A DNA stretch of 32,577 nucleotides from Actinomycetota bacterium (GTDB lineage: Bacteria; Actinomycetota; Actinomycetes; Streptosporangiales; Streptosporangiaceae). Shown here piece by piece: positions 1 through 8,870 of the stretch. The position numbers and the translations under genes are program-made. The stretch is from NCBI GenBank assembly GCA_003164955.1, contig PLRW01000066.1, positions 1-32,577 on the forward strand, in the 5' to 3' direction. Each line of letters begins with the position of its first letter. The stretch's first letter is position 1. Below the pieces are notes generated by a model. It saw only the letters and a program-made list of their open reading frames with translations. It was not told the origin of the DNA and did no database searches.

Positions 1-1
1 C

Positions 2-937
2 TTCAAGCAGCACAACGCGATCCGGTTGCTGGACGCCTACCGGCACACGCTGCCCAGCTTCAACGACGACATCCAGGGCACCGCCGTGGTGGTGCTGGCC
101 GGGATCCTCGCCGCGATGCGGTCCCTGGGCACCCACCTGCGCGACCAGCGGCTGGTGCTGGCCGGGGCGGGCGCGGCCGGGATCGGGATCGCCCGGCTCA
201 TCGGCCAGGCCATGCGCGCCGACGGGGCGTCGCAGGAGGACGTGCGCACGCGCATCGTGATGGCCGACTCCCACGGGCTGGTCTTCGCCGGCCGCGACCC
301 GCTGGACGCGGACAAGCAACCGGTCGCGCTGGCGACCGGTGCCCTGGCCCGGTACGGCTTCACGTCCGCCCCCCGCTATGCCCTGGAGACCGTCATCCGG
401 CAGGTCGCGCCCACCATCCTGATCGGCACCACCGCCACGGCCGGGACCTTCACCGAGGCCGCGATCCGCGAGATGGCGGCGCGCACGCCGGTGCCGGTGA
501 TCTTTCCGCTGTCCAACCCGACCAGCCACACCGAGGCCGCCCCCGCGGACATCCTGGCCTGGAGTGGCGGCCGGGCGCTGGTCGCCACCGGGAGCCCGTT
601 CGCTCCGGTCCAGGCCGGCGGCCGGACACGGGTGATCTCGCAAGCCAACAACCTGTACACGTTCCCCGGCCTCGGCCTGGGCACGATCGCCGCGAAGGCC
701 CGCACGGTCACCGACCAGATGCTGCTGACCGCCGCCATCACGCTGGCCGGCCTGGTGTCCGGAGCCCGGCTCAGGGAGGGCGCGCTGTACCCGCCGCTCG
801 CCGGACTGCGGCCGATCTCCCGCGCGATCGCGATCGCGGTCGCCCGCGAGGCCCAGCAGGCCGGCCTGGCGCGCATGGATCCCGGGCTGAGCGCCGAGGA
901 GGCGGTGGACGCCACGGTGTGGACACCGGAGTACTAG
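2..937 (+). CDS. NAD(P)-dependent malic enzyme, C-terminal part (5' end outside window)
   Basis: The reading frame is open from the first base of the window, so the gene starts upstream; about 311 residues are visible. The opening FKQHNAIRLLDAYR followed by the FNDDIQGTA motif is the hallmark of the malic enzyme family, and it is followed by a Rossmann NAD-binding segment (VLAGAGAAGIGIARL). Further family motifs are FPLSNPTSHTEA and SQANNLYTFPGLGLG. The enzyme oxidatively decarboxylates malate to pyruvate in the cytoplasm. The family is usually about 550 residues, so roughly the N-terminal 45 percent is missing only because of the window edge. The gene ends 40 bp from the convergent tetR gene. 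Whether it uses NAD or NADP cannot be decided here. Confidence 0.95.
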   Translation, partial: FKQHNAIRLLDAYRHTLPSFNDDIQGTAVVVLAGILAAMRSLGTHLRDQRLVLAGAGAAGIGIARLIGQAMRADGASQEDVRTRIVMADSHGLVFAGRDPLDADKQPVALATGALARYGFTSAPRYALETVIRQVAPTILIGTTATAGTFTEAAIREMAARTPVPVIFPLSNPTSHTEAAPADILAWSGGRALVATGSPFAPVQAGGRTRVISQANNLYTFPGLGLGTIAAKARTVTDQMLLTAAITLAGLVSGARLREGALYPPLAGLRPISRAIAIAVAREAQQAGLARMDPGLSAEEAVDATVWTPEY

Positions 938-977
938 CCCGGGTACTTGCCGGTCCCTTGGTTCAGGCCGATGGGGC

Positions 978-1595
978 TCAGGCCGGTGGCTGCGGGGGGA
1001 GGCCGTGGCCGAGGACATTGAGGACGTCCTCCAGGACGTCGGCGGGCACCTGGCTGCCGGCGGTCCAGTCGGCCCAGCGCATGCCGATGAAGTTGCCGAT
1101 GCCGGTGTAGAGGTAGGCGATGACCTCGGGGTCGTAGTTGCTGTCCACCTCCCCGGCCAGCTGGGCGTGGCGGACACCGCGCGCGTAGCCACGGGCCAGG
1201 CGCTCGTAATACTCACGGAACAGGCCCGGATCGACGAACTCCGACTCGCGCACGATGCGGTCGATCCACGGCCGCTCGGACAGCGTGTCGAAGAAGGCAC
1301 GGAAACTGGCGCGCTCCCGCGCCCGCTGGTTGTCGGGCGCCTGCTCCATGGCGGCCCCGATGGCGGCGCGCAGATCCGCGTTGATCCGGCGGACCACCGC
1401 CGCGAAGATGTCCGCCTTCGACCGGTAGTGGGCATAGAAGCTCCCGGTCGCGATGCCGGCCGTCGCGCAGATGTCGGCCACGCTGGTGCGGCGGTAACTG
1501 CGCTCGCCGAAGAGTTGCTCGGCGGCGGACAGCAGCCGCTCCCCCGGCGGCCGGTCGTCACCCGCGGAGGGCTTGCGGCTGGATGCGACAGTCAC
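978..1595 (-). CDS. TetR/AcrR family transcriptional regulator
   Basis: About 205 residues. The N-terminal helix-turn-helix is clear: a helix ending in LFGERSYRRTSVADICATAG, then the recognition segment GIATGSFYAHYRSKADIF. The C-terminal part is the variable ligand-binding and dimerisation domain. I chose the GTG at 1595 because GGAGGA lies seven bases upstream on the minus strand; the ATG at 1616 has no comparable site. The gene is last in the minus-strand run after the liv transporter genes, 101 bp after livJ, with a strong hairpin between them, so it may be expressed at a different level from the operon. It probably controls the transporter or itself; the ligand is unknown. Confidence 0.9.
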   Translation of the reverse strand: MTVASSRKPSAGDDRPPGERLLSAAEQLFGERSYRRTSVADICATAGIATGSFYAHYRSKADIFAAVVRRINADLRAAIGAAMEQAPDNQRARERASFRAFFDTLSERPWIDRIVRESEFVDPGLFREYYERLARGYARGVRHAQLAGEVDSNYDPEVIAYLYTGIGNFIGMRWADWTAGSQVPADVLEDVLNVLGHGLPPQPPA

Positions 1596-1652
1596 GCTGA
1601 GTCCTCCGGTCTCCATGCGGGCGGGTGAGCGGCGACCGGTTCCGCACCGCAC

Positions 1653-1689
1653 GTGCGCTGGCCGCCCGCGGCGCGGGCGGCCAGCGCAC
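1653..1689 (-). terminator. Perfect 17-bp hairpin just after livJ
   Basis: The arms 1653-1669 (GTGCGCTGGCCGCCCGC) and 1673-1689 are exact reverse complements separated by three bases. The hairpin begins seven bases past the livJ stop codon and has no T-tract. GC-rich hairpins without a U-run are common actinobacterial terminators. Here it would end or attenuate the liv transcript before tetR. Confidence 0.75.
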
Positions 1690-1695
1690 AGTGTG

Positions 1696-3030
1696 TCAGG
1701 GCGACGGGATGCCGCTGGCCGGGGCCGTCGGCTGCGCCGCGTTGTCGGTCGTGATCGCACCGGTCGAAGTCGTGTCGGTCACCTGGGTCGGGCCGGTCGG
1801 GACCAGGACACCGTTCTTGATGACGGCCATGTAGGCGCCGGTGATGCCGGCGTGGTTGGTCGCCGAGTAGGCGTAGGGCGCCACGGCGACGCCCTGCGGC
1901 AGGCCCCCGTTGATCGCGTTCACCAGGTCCTGCCGGGTCGGGTTGCGGCCGGCCTTGAGCATGGCCTGGACGAACGTATAGCCGACGGCCATGCCGTACA
2001 GAACGTTACCGTCCAGCGGGAGTTTCGGCAGGTACTGGCTGTGGATCTTCGTGAACAGCTGGATCCAGCTGTTGCTCGTGTCGCCGAGCGAGGGCAGGTA
2101 GCCGTCGGTGATGATGCCCTGGGTGAGCTGGTTGCCCGCCACCGTGGCGCCGCCCTGCTTGGCGAACGACTCCAGCAGGCCGGCCAGGGTGATCGGGTCG
2201 GAGCCCACGTTGGTGACCACGAGCTGCGGGCTGAAGCTGAGCTTCAGGCTGGTCAGCTTCAGCAGCGCGGTGAAGGCCGGCACCGAGAACGAGACGACCA
2301 CCTGCGCCCCGGCCGCCTTGAGCGCGGTGACCTGCGGGGCCACGTTGGTGACGGCCGGGTTGTAGCTCTGCCTGGCCACGACCTGGGACTTGGGGATCTC
2401 GTCGTCCAGGCCCTTGACGCCGTCCATGCCGAACTCGTCGTCCTGGTAGAAGTAGCCGATCTTCTTGCCCGCGAAGTGCTGCTTGATGTAGTTCCCGAGG
2501 ATCTTGCCCTCGCGGACGTAGTCGATCTGCCAGCCCGTCGTGTACGGCTCGGTGCTCGGCTCGTTCCAGCATTCACAGCCGGAGGCGACGAACAGGTCGG
2601 GGATCTTCGAGCTGTTCAGGTACTTCACCACGGCCAGGTGGGTGGGCGTGCCCAGTCCGTCGAAGATCGCGAAGACGTTGTCCTGCAGCACCAGCTGGTG
2701 CACGACCGTCGAGGTGATGGTCGGGTCGTACTGGTCGTTCAGGATCTTGTAGGCGATCTTGCGGCCGTAGATGCCGCCGTGGGCGTTGACGTACTGGAAG
2801 TAGGCGTTGGAGGCCGCGGCGATCTCGTCGTAGCCGGGCGCGGCGACCCCGGTGAGCGGTTGATGCGTGCCGATCAGGATCTGGCTCGACGTGATGCCAG
2901 GGGCGGACGCGGCGAGGGCCGAGCTGGACGACGGCTTCGAGCTGCCACTTGAACTGCAGGCGGCGACCACCATGGTGACGGCCGTGAACCCCGCAAGGGC
3001 CACGGCGTTCACCCGGTGTGATCTTTTCAT
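1696..3030 (-). CDS. livJ: Branched-chain amino-acid-type ABC transporter substrate-binding lipoprotein
   Basis: 444 residues. The N-terminus is a lipoprotein signal: basic MKRSHR, a hydrophobic stretch, and the lipobox VAAC with the lipidated cysteine at residue 25, followed by a Ser-rich tether. The mature part begins with the type-1 periplasmic-binding-protein pattern ITSSQILIGTHQPLTG and continues as a Leu/Ile/Val-binding-like fold. It would catch the substrate outside the membrane and pass it to the LivH/LivM permeases. The start ATG overlaps the livM stop codon (ATGA), so the two are translationally coupled. Many members of this family carry aromatic acids, amides or urea rather than branched-chain amino acids, so the substrate is not certain. 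It is the last transporter gene of the operon, where the binding protein is more often first. Confidence 0.93.
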   Translation of the reverse strand: MKRSHRVNAVALAGFTAVTMVVAACSSSGSSKPSSSSALAASAPGITSSQILIGTHQPLTGVAAPGYDEIAAASNAYFQYVNAHGGIYGRKIAYKILNDQYDPTITSTVVHQLVLQDNVFAIFDGLGTPTHLAVVKYLNSSKIPDLFVASGCECWNEPSTEPYTTGWQIDYVREGKILGNYIKQHFAGKKIGYFYQDDEFGMDGVKGLDDEIPKSQVVARQSYNPAVTNVAPQVTALKAAGAQVVVSFSVPAFTALLKLTSLKLSFSPQLVVTNVGSDPITLAGLLESFAKQGGATVAGNQLTQGIITDGYLPSLGDTSNSWIQLFTKIHSQYLPKLPLDGNVLYGMAVGYTFVQAMLKAGRNPTRQDLVNAINGGLPQGVAVAPYAYSATNHAGITGAYMAVIKNGVLVPTGPTQVTDTTSTGAITTDNAAQPTAPASGIPSP

Positions 3031-4064
3031 GAGGGGCCTTCTTCCTGGTGTTCACTGACCGGCGTGCGCCGGAACAGCGCGGTGAGGGGTGTGGCCGTGG
3101 CGGGACCGAAGAAGCGGCGCAGGCCGCCCTGGATGCCAGCGGGAAAGGCCAGCATGACGATGATGAGGATGACGCCGTAGGCGGCGATCGGGACACTGGA
3201 GCTCGCGGCGCTGGACAGGCCGTGGCTGGCGCCCACGTTGGTGAGGTAGGTCGGCACGAGGACCAGGACGAGGCTGCCCCACAGCGCGCCGGGCAGCGTG
3301 CCGAGGCCGCCGAGCACCGCCGCGGTGAGCAGCGCGATGGACAAGGTGAGCGTGTAGGCGCCGGGAGCGACGATCCCGGTGACCACGGCGAGCAGCGCCC
3401 CGCCGAGCCCGGCGCAGGCGGCGCTCACCACGAACGCGAGGATCTGCAGCCGGGCGACGTTCAGCCCGGCCAGGGCGGCGGCCACCTCGTCGTCGCGCAC
3501 CGCCCGCCAGCTGCGGCCGACCCGGCTGCGGCCCAGGTTGGCCAGCAGGATCAGCGCGATCAGGGCGGCGGCGCAGGTCACCCAGGCGAGCCAGCGGGTG
3601 GGCGGGAACGTGGCGCCGAGGAAGGCCGGAGTCGAGATCGAGACCGAGAGCCCCTGGTCGCCGCCGAACTGCTTCGGGAACTGGTTCGCGATCGTGGGCA
3701 GGGCGACCGCCAGCATGAGCGTGGCCCCGGCCAGGTAGGGCCCGCGCAGCCGGGCCGCGGCGACGCCGAAGACCGCGCCGGCCAGGGCCGCGACCACGGC
3801 CCCCACCGCGAAGACCGCTTCCAGCGGCCAGCCCAGGTGGATCAGCACCAAGGCCGAGGCGTAGCCGCCGATGGCCATGAAGGCGCCGTTCCCGATCGAG
3901 ATCTGGCCGCTCAGCCCGATCAGGACGGTCAGCCCGGCCACGGCCACGACGTACGCGGCGACCTCGGCCATCTGGTAATCGCGGTACGAGCTGAGCTGGA
4001 TGGACACGAGCACGAGGATCACGGCCACGACCAGCGCGGCGCCCACGTGGCGGGCCAGCGTCAT
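3027..4064 (-). CDS. livM: ABC transporter permease, LivM type
   Basis: 345 residues, very hydrophobic, with about nine to ten membrane helices. The family motif GLSGQISIGNGAFMAIGGYASA is visible near residues 50-75 in the form GQISIGNGAF. I chose ATG 4064 over the GTG at 4070 because GGAGGG lies seven bases upstream of the ATG. The protein pairs with LivH to form the membrane channel of the importer. It overlaps livJ downstream by four bases and starts two bases after the livH stop codon, so the genes are tightly coupled. Confidence 0.93.
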   Translation of the reverse strand: MTLARHVGAALVVAVILVLVSIQLSSYRDYQMAEVAAYVVAVAGLTVLIGLSGQISIGNGAFMAIGGYASALVLIHLGWPLEAVFAVGAVVAALAGAVFGVAAARLRGPYLAGATLMLAVALPTIANQFPKQFGGDQGLSVSISTPAFLGATFPPTRWLAWVTCAAALIALILLANLGRSRVGRSWRAVRDDEVAAALAGLNVARLQILAFVVSAACAGLGGALLAVVTGIVAPGAYTLTLSIALLTAAVLGGLGTLPGALWGSLVLVLVPTYLTNVGASHGLSSAASSSVPIAAYGVILIIVMLAFPAGIQGGLRRFFGPATATPLTALFRRTPVSEHQEEGPS

Positions 4065-4066
4065 CG

Positions 4067-4945
4067 TCACACCCTCCGGCTGGCGGTGCTGGAGAACAGG
4101 CCGGACGGCCGGATCATCAGGACGAGGGCGAGGGCGGCCAGCCCGTAGACCAGGACCAGGTTGCTGCCGAGGTAGCCGCCGGCGTAGCTGAGCACCACGC
4201 CGAGCAGCACGCCCCCGATGACCCCGCCGACCGGGCTGTCCAGGCCGCCGATGACGGCCGCGGTGAAGCCCAGCACGAAGATCGAGTCCATGCTGTTCGG
4301 GTAGAGGAACGTGGACGGCGTGACCAGCACGCCGGCCAGCGCCCCGAACAGGCCGGCCAGCGCCCAGCCGAGGGTCAGCACCCGCCCGATCCGGACCCCG
4401 AGCAGCCGGGTCACGCCCGGGGCGAACGCCGTGGCGCGCAGCCGCAGGCCAACCGAGGTGTACTCGAAGACCAGGAAGAGGGCCAGCGCCGCGGCCAGCA
4501 CCGCCGCCGCGGTGAACAGGTCAGACGCGGAGATCCCCAGCGCGACCGACCCGACCTTCAGCCCCTTGATCGAGAAGGAGGGGGGAAACGACCGGTACTG
4601 GCCGCCGTAGATGATCCCGGCCACCCCCTCAAGCAGGATGAGCAGGCCGATCGTGACGATGACCGAGTTCAGCGGGCCCTTGCCCATCGTCGGCCGGACG
4701 ACGGTGACCTCCAGCAGCGCCCCGAGCACCAGGCCGGCGGCCAGGGCCACGGCGAAACCCGCCCAGTAACTGCCGGTGTCCCGGATGACGACCCAGGCGA
4801 CGTACGTGGTGAACATCGCCATGCCGCCCTGGGAGTAGTTGAGGACGCGGGTTCCTCGCCAGATCAGCACCAGGGACAGCGCGATCGCGGCGTAGATCAT
4901 GCCGACGGCGATCCCGCCGAGGGTGAACTCCAGGAACTCCTGCAT
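4067..4945 (-). CDS. livH: ABC transporter permease, LivH type
   Basis: 292 residues with about eight membrane helices. The N-terminal part GGIAVGMIYAAIALSLVLI and the segment GTRVLNYSQGGMAMF match the LivH family, where NxxQG/A-E is conserved. Another family feature is the GGLDSPVGGVIGGVLLGV stretch near the C-terminus. The ATG at 4945 is preceded by AGGAAGG at good spacing. It is the second membrane subunit of the importer. livF ends 12 bases upstream, so this is one operon. Confidence 0.93.
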   Translation of the reverse strand: MQEFLEFTLGGIAVGMIYAAIALSLVLIWRGTRVLNYSQGGMAMFTTYVAWVVIRDTGSYWAGFAVALAAGLVLGALLEVTVVRPTMGKGPLNSVIVTIGLLILLEGVAGIIYGGQYRSFPPSFSIKGLKVGSVALGISASDLFTAAAVLAAALALFLVFEYTSVGLRLRATAFAPGVTRLLGVRIGRVLTLGWALAGLFGALAGVLVTPSTFLYPNSMDSIFVLGFTAAVIGGLDSPVGGVIGGVLLGVVLSYAGGYLGSNLVLVYGLAALALVLMIRPSGLFSSTASRRV

Positions 4946-4957
4946 CTGGTCGCCTTC

Positions 4958-5680
4958 CTAGAAACCCAGATAGTGACGGCGCAGGGCAACGTCGCTGGCC
5001 AGGACGGCGGCATCGTCCGCGGCGACGACCGTCCCGAGGTTGAGGACCATTCCGCAGTCCGCGATGGCGAGCGCGCTGCGGGCGTTCTGCTCGACCAGCA
5101 GGACGGTCAGGCCGACCTCGTCCCGCAGCGTCCGCACCAGGTCCATGACCTGCGCGACCATCCGCGGGGCCAGGCCCAGCGACGGCTCGTCCAGCAACAG
5201 GACCCGCGGGGCCGCCATGAGGGCCCGGGCGATAACCAGAATCTGCCGCTCACCCCCGGACAGCAGGCCGGCGTGCCGCCGTTTCCGTTCGGCCAGCAAG
5301 GGGAACCGCTGGTAGGCGTCGCTCAGCGCGGCCGACCGCACCGAACCGCCGCGCCGGCACAGGGCCCCCAGGCGCAGGTTTTCCTCCACCGTGAGCTCGG
5401 TGATGACACCCTGGCCCTCCGGCACGTGCGCGACGCCGGCGCGGGCGATGTCCTCGGGATGACGGCGGGCCAGGTTGGCGCCGTCGACGAGGATCCGCCC
5501 CTGCCGCGGCCGGACCAGACCGCTGATCGTGCGGAGCAGCGTCGTCTTCCCGGCTCCGTTGGCCCCGAGCACGGCGGTGATCGTGCCGGGCCGGGCCGAG
5601 ATCGAGACGCCGTTCAGCACCGGCACCCCGCCGTATCCGGCGTGGACGTCCTCGATGGCGAGCGCGGCGGCCTCAGCCAT
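4958..5680 (-). CDS. livF: ABC transporter ATPase, LivF type
   Basis: 240 residues from the ATG at 5680. Walker A is GANGAGKTT (39-47), the signature is LSGGERQ (140-146), and Walker B is VLLLDEP (160-166), followed by the LivF-typical SLGLAPRMV. The short C-terminal end HYLGF is also typical. A longer in-frame start at 5785 exists but would run far into livG; the ATG at 5680 overlaps the livG stop codon by eight bases, as expected for coupled ABC ATPase genes. It provides one of the two ATPase subunits. Confidence 0.95.
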   Translation of the reverse strand: MAEAAALAIEDVHAGYGGVPVLNGVSISARPGTITAVLGANGAGKTTLLRTISGLVRPRQGRILVDGANLARRHPEDIARAGVAHVPEGQGVITELTVEENLRLGALCRRGGSVRSAALSDAYQRFPLLAERKRRHAGLLSGGERQILVIARALMAAPRVLLLDEPSLGLAPRMVAQVMDLVRTLRDEVGLTVLLVEQNARSALAIADCGMVLNLGTVVAADDAAVLASDVALRRHYLGF

Positions 5681-6542
5681 GGTCGGCTCCCGGGCGGGGA
5701 GGGCCCCCGCCTTCGGCCCGTTCGGCTCCGGGGCCGGGCGGCTCCTGAACCGGCGGGGGCTCGCCGGAGGTCCGTTCAGAACCATCGGCGCCGAGATACG
5801 CGGCGGTCACGGCCGGATCCGCCTGTACCTCAGCCGGCGTGCCGACGGCGATCAGCTTGCCGAAATCCAGCACGAAGATCGTGTCGCACACCGACATCAC
5901 CAGGTCCATCCGGTGCTCGATGACGACCACGCCCGCCTCGGCGGCCATCTTCTTGATCAGTTCGCCGAGCTCGGGCAGTTCGTTCTCGGGAAAGCCGCTG
6001 GCCGGCTCGTCGAGCAGCAGCAGCTTGGGCCGTGCGACCAGGGCGCGGGCCAGCGCCACCCGCTTGCGCAGGCCGTAGGCCAGGGTGTCGGGCATCCTGT
6101 CGGCCAGGTCAGCGGCGCCCACCTCGGCCAGCGCCTGCATGGCACGCTCCCGCAGCCGGCGTTCGTCCCGGTCCGAGCGGGGCAGGCCGAACAGCGCGGA
6201 CCAGACCCCGGCCCGGGCCGAGGGCGTCGCGCCGACCATGACGTTCTCGGCCACGGTGAGGCCTTTGAAGAGCCCGACTCCCTGCAGCGTCCGGGCGATC
6301 CCGAGGCCCGCGAGGCGGTGCGCCCTGGTCCCGGTCAGCGGGTGACCGTCGAAGGTGACCGTGCCGGACTGCGGCCGGACGAAGCCGCACGCGGTGTTGA
6401 GGAGAGTGGTCTTACCCGCGCCGTTCGGGCCGATGATGCCGGTGATCTTGCGCGGAGCCGCGGTGAGGGACACGTCGTCGAGCGCGGTGAGGCCGCCAAA
6501 CCGGACGGTGACATCCCGAATGGCCAATGAACCATCGTTCAT
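5673..6542 (-). CDS. livG: ABC transporter ATPase, LivG type
   Basis: 289 residues from ATG 6542, which has AAGGG upstream; a GTG at 6572 is an alternative that adds ten residues. Walker A is GPNGAGKTT (38-46) and Walker B is LLLLDEPASG (174-183). The signature helix reads LAYGLRKRVALARAL, a drifted form of the usual LSYGxQRR. The last 30 residues (after position 258) are a Pro/Gly-rich tail not usual for LivG, which normally ends near residue 255. It is first gene of the operon livG-F-H-M-J-tetR, so the promoter should lie in 6543-6824. Confidence 0.94.
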   Translation of the reverse strand: MNDGSLAIRDVTVRFGGLTALDDVSLTAAPRKITGIIGPNGAGKTTLLNTACGFVRPQSGTVTFDGHPLTGTRAHRLAGLGIARTLQGVGLFKGLTVAENVMVGATPSARAGVWSALFGLPRSDRDERRLRERAMQALAEVGAADLADRMPDTLAYGLRKRVALARALVARPKLLLLDEPASGFPENELPELGELIKKMAAEAGVVVIEHRMDLVMSVCDTIFVLDFGKLIAVGTPAEVQADPAVTAAYLGADGSERTSGEPPPVQEPPGPGAERAEGGGPPRPGADHG

Positions 6543-6824
6543 CAGTTTCGCCCTTGCTCCGGACCGCTTCACTGCGGCGCGATGAACCGATATTCATGGG
6601 TGATTCGGGGCATGGCAAGAGCTGATCTCATACGTGATGGCATTCGTAGCCAAACTGAGACCGGCCGGCAATCGTTGTCTCCGGGAGGCGGTTTCGGGGG
6701 GCGGGTAAGCAGGGGCGAGGACCGGGCCGAAGGCAGAGCAGGGCCGAGGCGGCCGGGCGCGGACACGAGCGTGATTGTTGATCTCGTGACCCGATTGCGT
6801 CAGTCTGGCGGCAGGGGAGGCGCT
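6543..6824. promoter_or_regulatory. Divergent intergenic region between livG and the MFS exporter
   Basis: These 282 bp must hold the promoters of the liv operon (leftwards) and the exporter (rightwards). I see no confident -35/-10 pair. An inverted repeat CACGAG-N13-CTCGTG at 6764-6788, about 40 bp before the exporter start, is a possible operator. The exporter ribosome binding site GGGGAGG is at 6814-6820. Confidence 0.4.
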
Positions 6825-8432
6825 ATGGCCAGCAGTGCGACCGGAGGGCGATCGAGGAACCTGATCCTGGCGGCGATGATCTTCGCTGTCGCGATGACGT
6901 TCATCGACCAGACCATCGTGTCCATCGCCGTACCGCAGATCCAGCGCGAGCTGGGCCTGTCCAGCACCGGCGTGCAGTGGGCGGTCAACGCCTACCTGCT
7001 GGCCCTGGCGGCGCTGTTTGCGTTCGGCGGCCGCCTCGCCGATACGGTGGGGCACCGCAAGATGGTGACGCTCGGCGTCATCATCTTCGCGGCCGCGTCG
7101 GCGATGTGCGGGCTGACCCCGAAAGGGAGCCTGGCCGAGGCATGGATCGTGTTCTTCCGGGTCGTCCAGGGCGCGGGCGGCGCGATCATGTTCCCGGCCG
7201 CACTGGCGATCGTGGTGCAGACCTTCGCCCTGCGCGAGCGCGGGCGGGCACTGGCGCTGTTCTTCGGTATCGCGGGCGGCCTCACGGCCATCGGCCCGCT
7301 GCTGGGCGGCTTCCTTACCCAGTGGACCTGGCGCGCGATCTTCTGGGTGAACATCCCCGTCGCGCTGATCGCGCTGGCCCTGATCTTCGTATCGAAACCG
7401 GCCACCGAGCACCGGCCGGCCCGGATGGACTACCGGGGCCTGGTCCTGATCGCGGCCGGGGTCGCGCTGAGCGTGTTCGGTTTCCAGCAGTCGAGCATCT
7501 GGGGCTGGCGCAATCCCGGCACCGGACTGGCCATTGCGGCCGGCGCGGCGCTCCTCGTCGTGTTCTATCTCGTGGAGATGCGCACGCCGTCCCCGCTCAT
7601 CCAGGTGAGCATCTTCCGCATCCGGCCATTTCTGGTCGAGAACGTCGTGCTCGGCGTGGCCATGCTGACGTTCATCCCGGTGTTCTTCTTCGCGAGTGAG
7701 TACGCCCAGATCTCGCTGGCGAAGACGGCCTCTCAGGCGGGCGTGTTCCTGCTGTACTTCTTCATCGGCTTCGTCATCGCGGCGCAGATCGGCGGCCGGA
7801 TGCTGGACCGGCGCGGGGCGAAGCTCCCGGTGGCGCTCGGCTGCGCCCTGGCCGCCGTCGGGTTCTGGCTGTGGGCCGGGAAGGTCACCGGGCTGAGCTT
7901 CGGCACCCAGCAGTGGTTCATCATCATGTCCGGCGCCGGGCTGGGGTTCATGCTCGGCCCGGCCAGCACGGACGCGGTCAACCGCGCCTCCCGGCTCAGC
8001 TACGGGGAGGCCACCGGCATCACCCAGACGGTGCGGAACTACACCGCCAGCCTGGGCCTGGCCATCCTGGGCACAATCCTGGTCACGGAGATGCGCAGCC
8101 GGCTGACGACCTCGCTGATCGCCCAGGGACTGCCCCGCGCGCGGGCCCAGGCCGAGGCGGCGCTGCTCGCTCAGTCCCGGGGCGGGGCTGGCGGCGGCGG
8201 CGTGGGCACGATTCCGCACTTCTACCGGCTCGACTTCGCCTACGCGACGCGGGCTGTTCTGTACGTCATGGCCGGGATCATGGCCGTCGCATGCTTGGTA
8301 GCTCTCCTTGGCCTGCGGCGCGGGGCGCAGGATGACACCGTCGCCGACGGAACGGACGTAGGTGGAGCGGTTGCGAGCGGGAGGGCCTCCGCCGGGGCAC
8401 CCTCGGCCGGGGGGCGGCCCCCGGCGGGATAG
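6825..8432 (+). CDS. MFS drug exporter, DHA2 (EmrB/QacA, 14-helix) family
   Basis: 535 residues from ATG 6825, preceded by GGGGAGG. The reading frame extends further upstream to 6582, but only this start has a ribosome site and places TM1 at the N-terminus. Recognisable motifs are the DHA2 TM1 motif (MTFIDQTIVSIAVPQI), loop motif A (GGRLADTVGHRKM), and the antiporter motif C region (GGLTAIGPLLGGFLTQ) followed by WRAIFWVNIP. The protein should export drugs or metabolites against protons. The last 40 residues are a low-complexity Gly/Ala/Pro tail in the cytoplasm. The gene is divergent from the liv operon; the substrate is unknown. Confidence 0.93.
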   Translation: MASSATGGRSRNLILAAMIFAVAMTFIDQTIVSIAVPQIQRELGLSSTGVQWAVNAYLLALAALFAFGGRLADTVGHRKMVTLGVIIFAAASAMCGLTPKGSLAEAWIVFFRVVQGAGGAIMFPAALAIVVQTFALRERGRALALFFGIAGGLTAIGPLLGGFLTQWTWRAIFWVNIPVALIALALIFVSKPATEHRPARMDYRGLVLIAAGVALSVFGFQQSSIWGWRNPGTGLAIAAGAALLVVFYLVEMRTPSPLIQVSIFRIRPFLVENVVLGVAMLTFIPVFFFASEYAQISLAKTASQAGVFLLYFFIGFVIAAQIGGRMLDRRGAKLPVALGCALAAVGFWLWAGKVTGLSFGTQQWFIIMSGAGLGFMLGPASTDAVNRASRLSYGEATGITQTVRNYTASLGLAILGTILVTEMRSRLTTSLIAQGLPRARAQAEAALLAQSRGGAGGGGVGTIPHFYRLDFAYATRAVLYVMAGIMAVACLVALLGLRRGAQDDTVADGTDVGGAVASGRASAGAPSAGGRPPAG

Positions 8433-8476
8433 CCCCCGGCGCGACAGCCCCCAGGGCGCGGGACAGCCCCGGGCGG

Positions 8477-8521
8477 GACAGCGCTTGACGAGACAGCGCT
8501 TGACGGGACAGCGCTTGACGG
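8477..8521. repeat. Three tandem copies of a 15-bp repeat
   Basis: The unit GACAGCGCTTGACGG occurs at 8477-8491, 8492-8506 and 8507-8521 with one difference in the first copy, just after the exporter gene. Weaker GGGACAGCC half-units precede it. No coding role is apparent. Confidence 0.85.
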
Positions 8522-8582
8522 GAAGACGTCAGGCGAATAGGCACACTCAGGTGAAGCGGCAGGCCGGGTTGGCCCATCTGAT

Positions 8583-8870
8583 CCGCCCCCACTGACGGCA
8601 GTCCGGTTACGGCGTGTTGTTAAAGCCCCGTTCCTATGCACCTGGCCACCCTGCCGCCGCGCGGCCGGGCGCTGCGACTTCGAGCATGCGATTCCCTGGG
8701 AAGCCGGCGGATGGACCTGCGCGTGCAACGCCGGGGCCCGCTGTCGTCATCATCACCATGCCAAACAGGCACCCGGCTGGCGAGTGGAGCAGCACCAGCC
8801 CGGCTACCACACATGGACCACCCCATCCGGCCGCCAATACACCACCGGACCCACGAGCTACCCGATCTGA
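8583..8870 (+). pseudogene. C-terminal remnant of a DUF222/HNH endonuclease (13E12-type) gene
   Basis: Reading the frame that ends at TGA 8868-8870 gives CTWPPCRRAAGRCDFEHAIPW, then the Cys pattern CACNAGARCRHHHH and the tail WTTPSGRQYTTGPTSYPI. This is the HNH nuclease end of the DUF222 (REP13E12-like) proteins that are abundant in actinobacteria: zinc-binding CxxPxC and CxC...C around the D-x-E/D-H catalytic motif. The full proteins are about 400-500 residues; here there is no start codon, no DUF222 domain and no clear continuation upstream, where minisatellite DNA takes over. It is a decayed fragment, probably left by an old insertion or recombination. The last 60 codons are well preserved, so the decay may be recent. 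Confidence 0.85.

Noticed and set aside
1573..2952. Long plus-strand ORF over the livJ gene
   Set aside because: It is the complement of livJ; composition is Arg/Gly/Val-rich as expected for antisense frames in GC-rich DNA, with no domain.
6582..6824. N-terminal extension of the MFS exporter
   Set aside because: The extra 81 residues lack helices and family similarity, and a strong ribosome site precedes ATG 6825.
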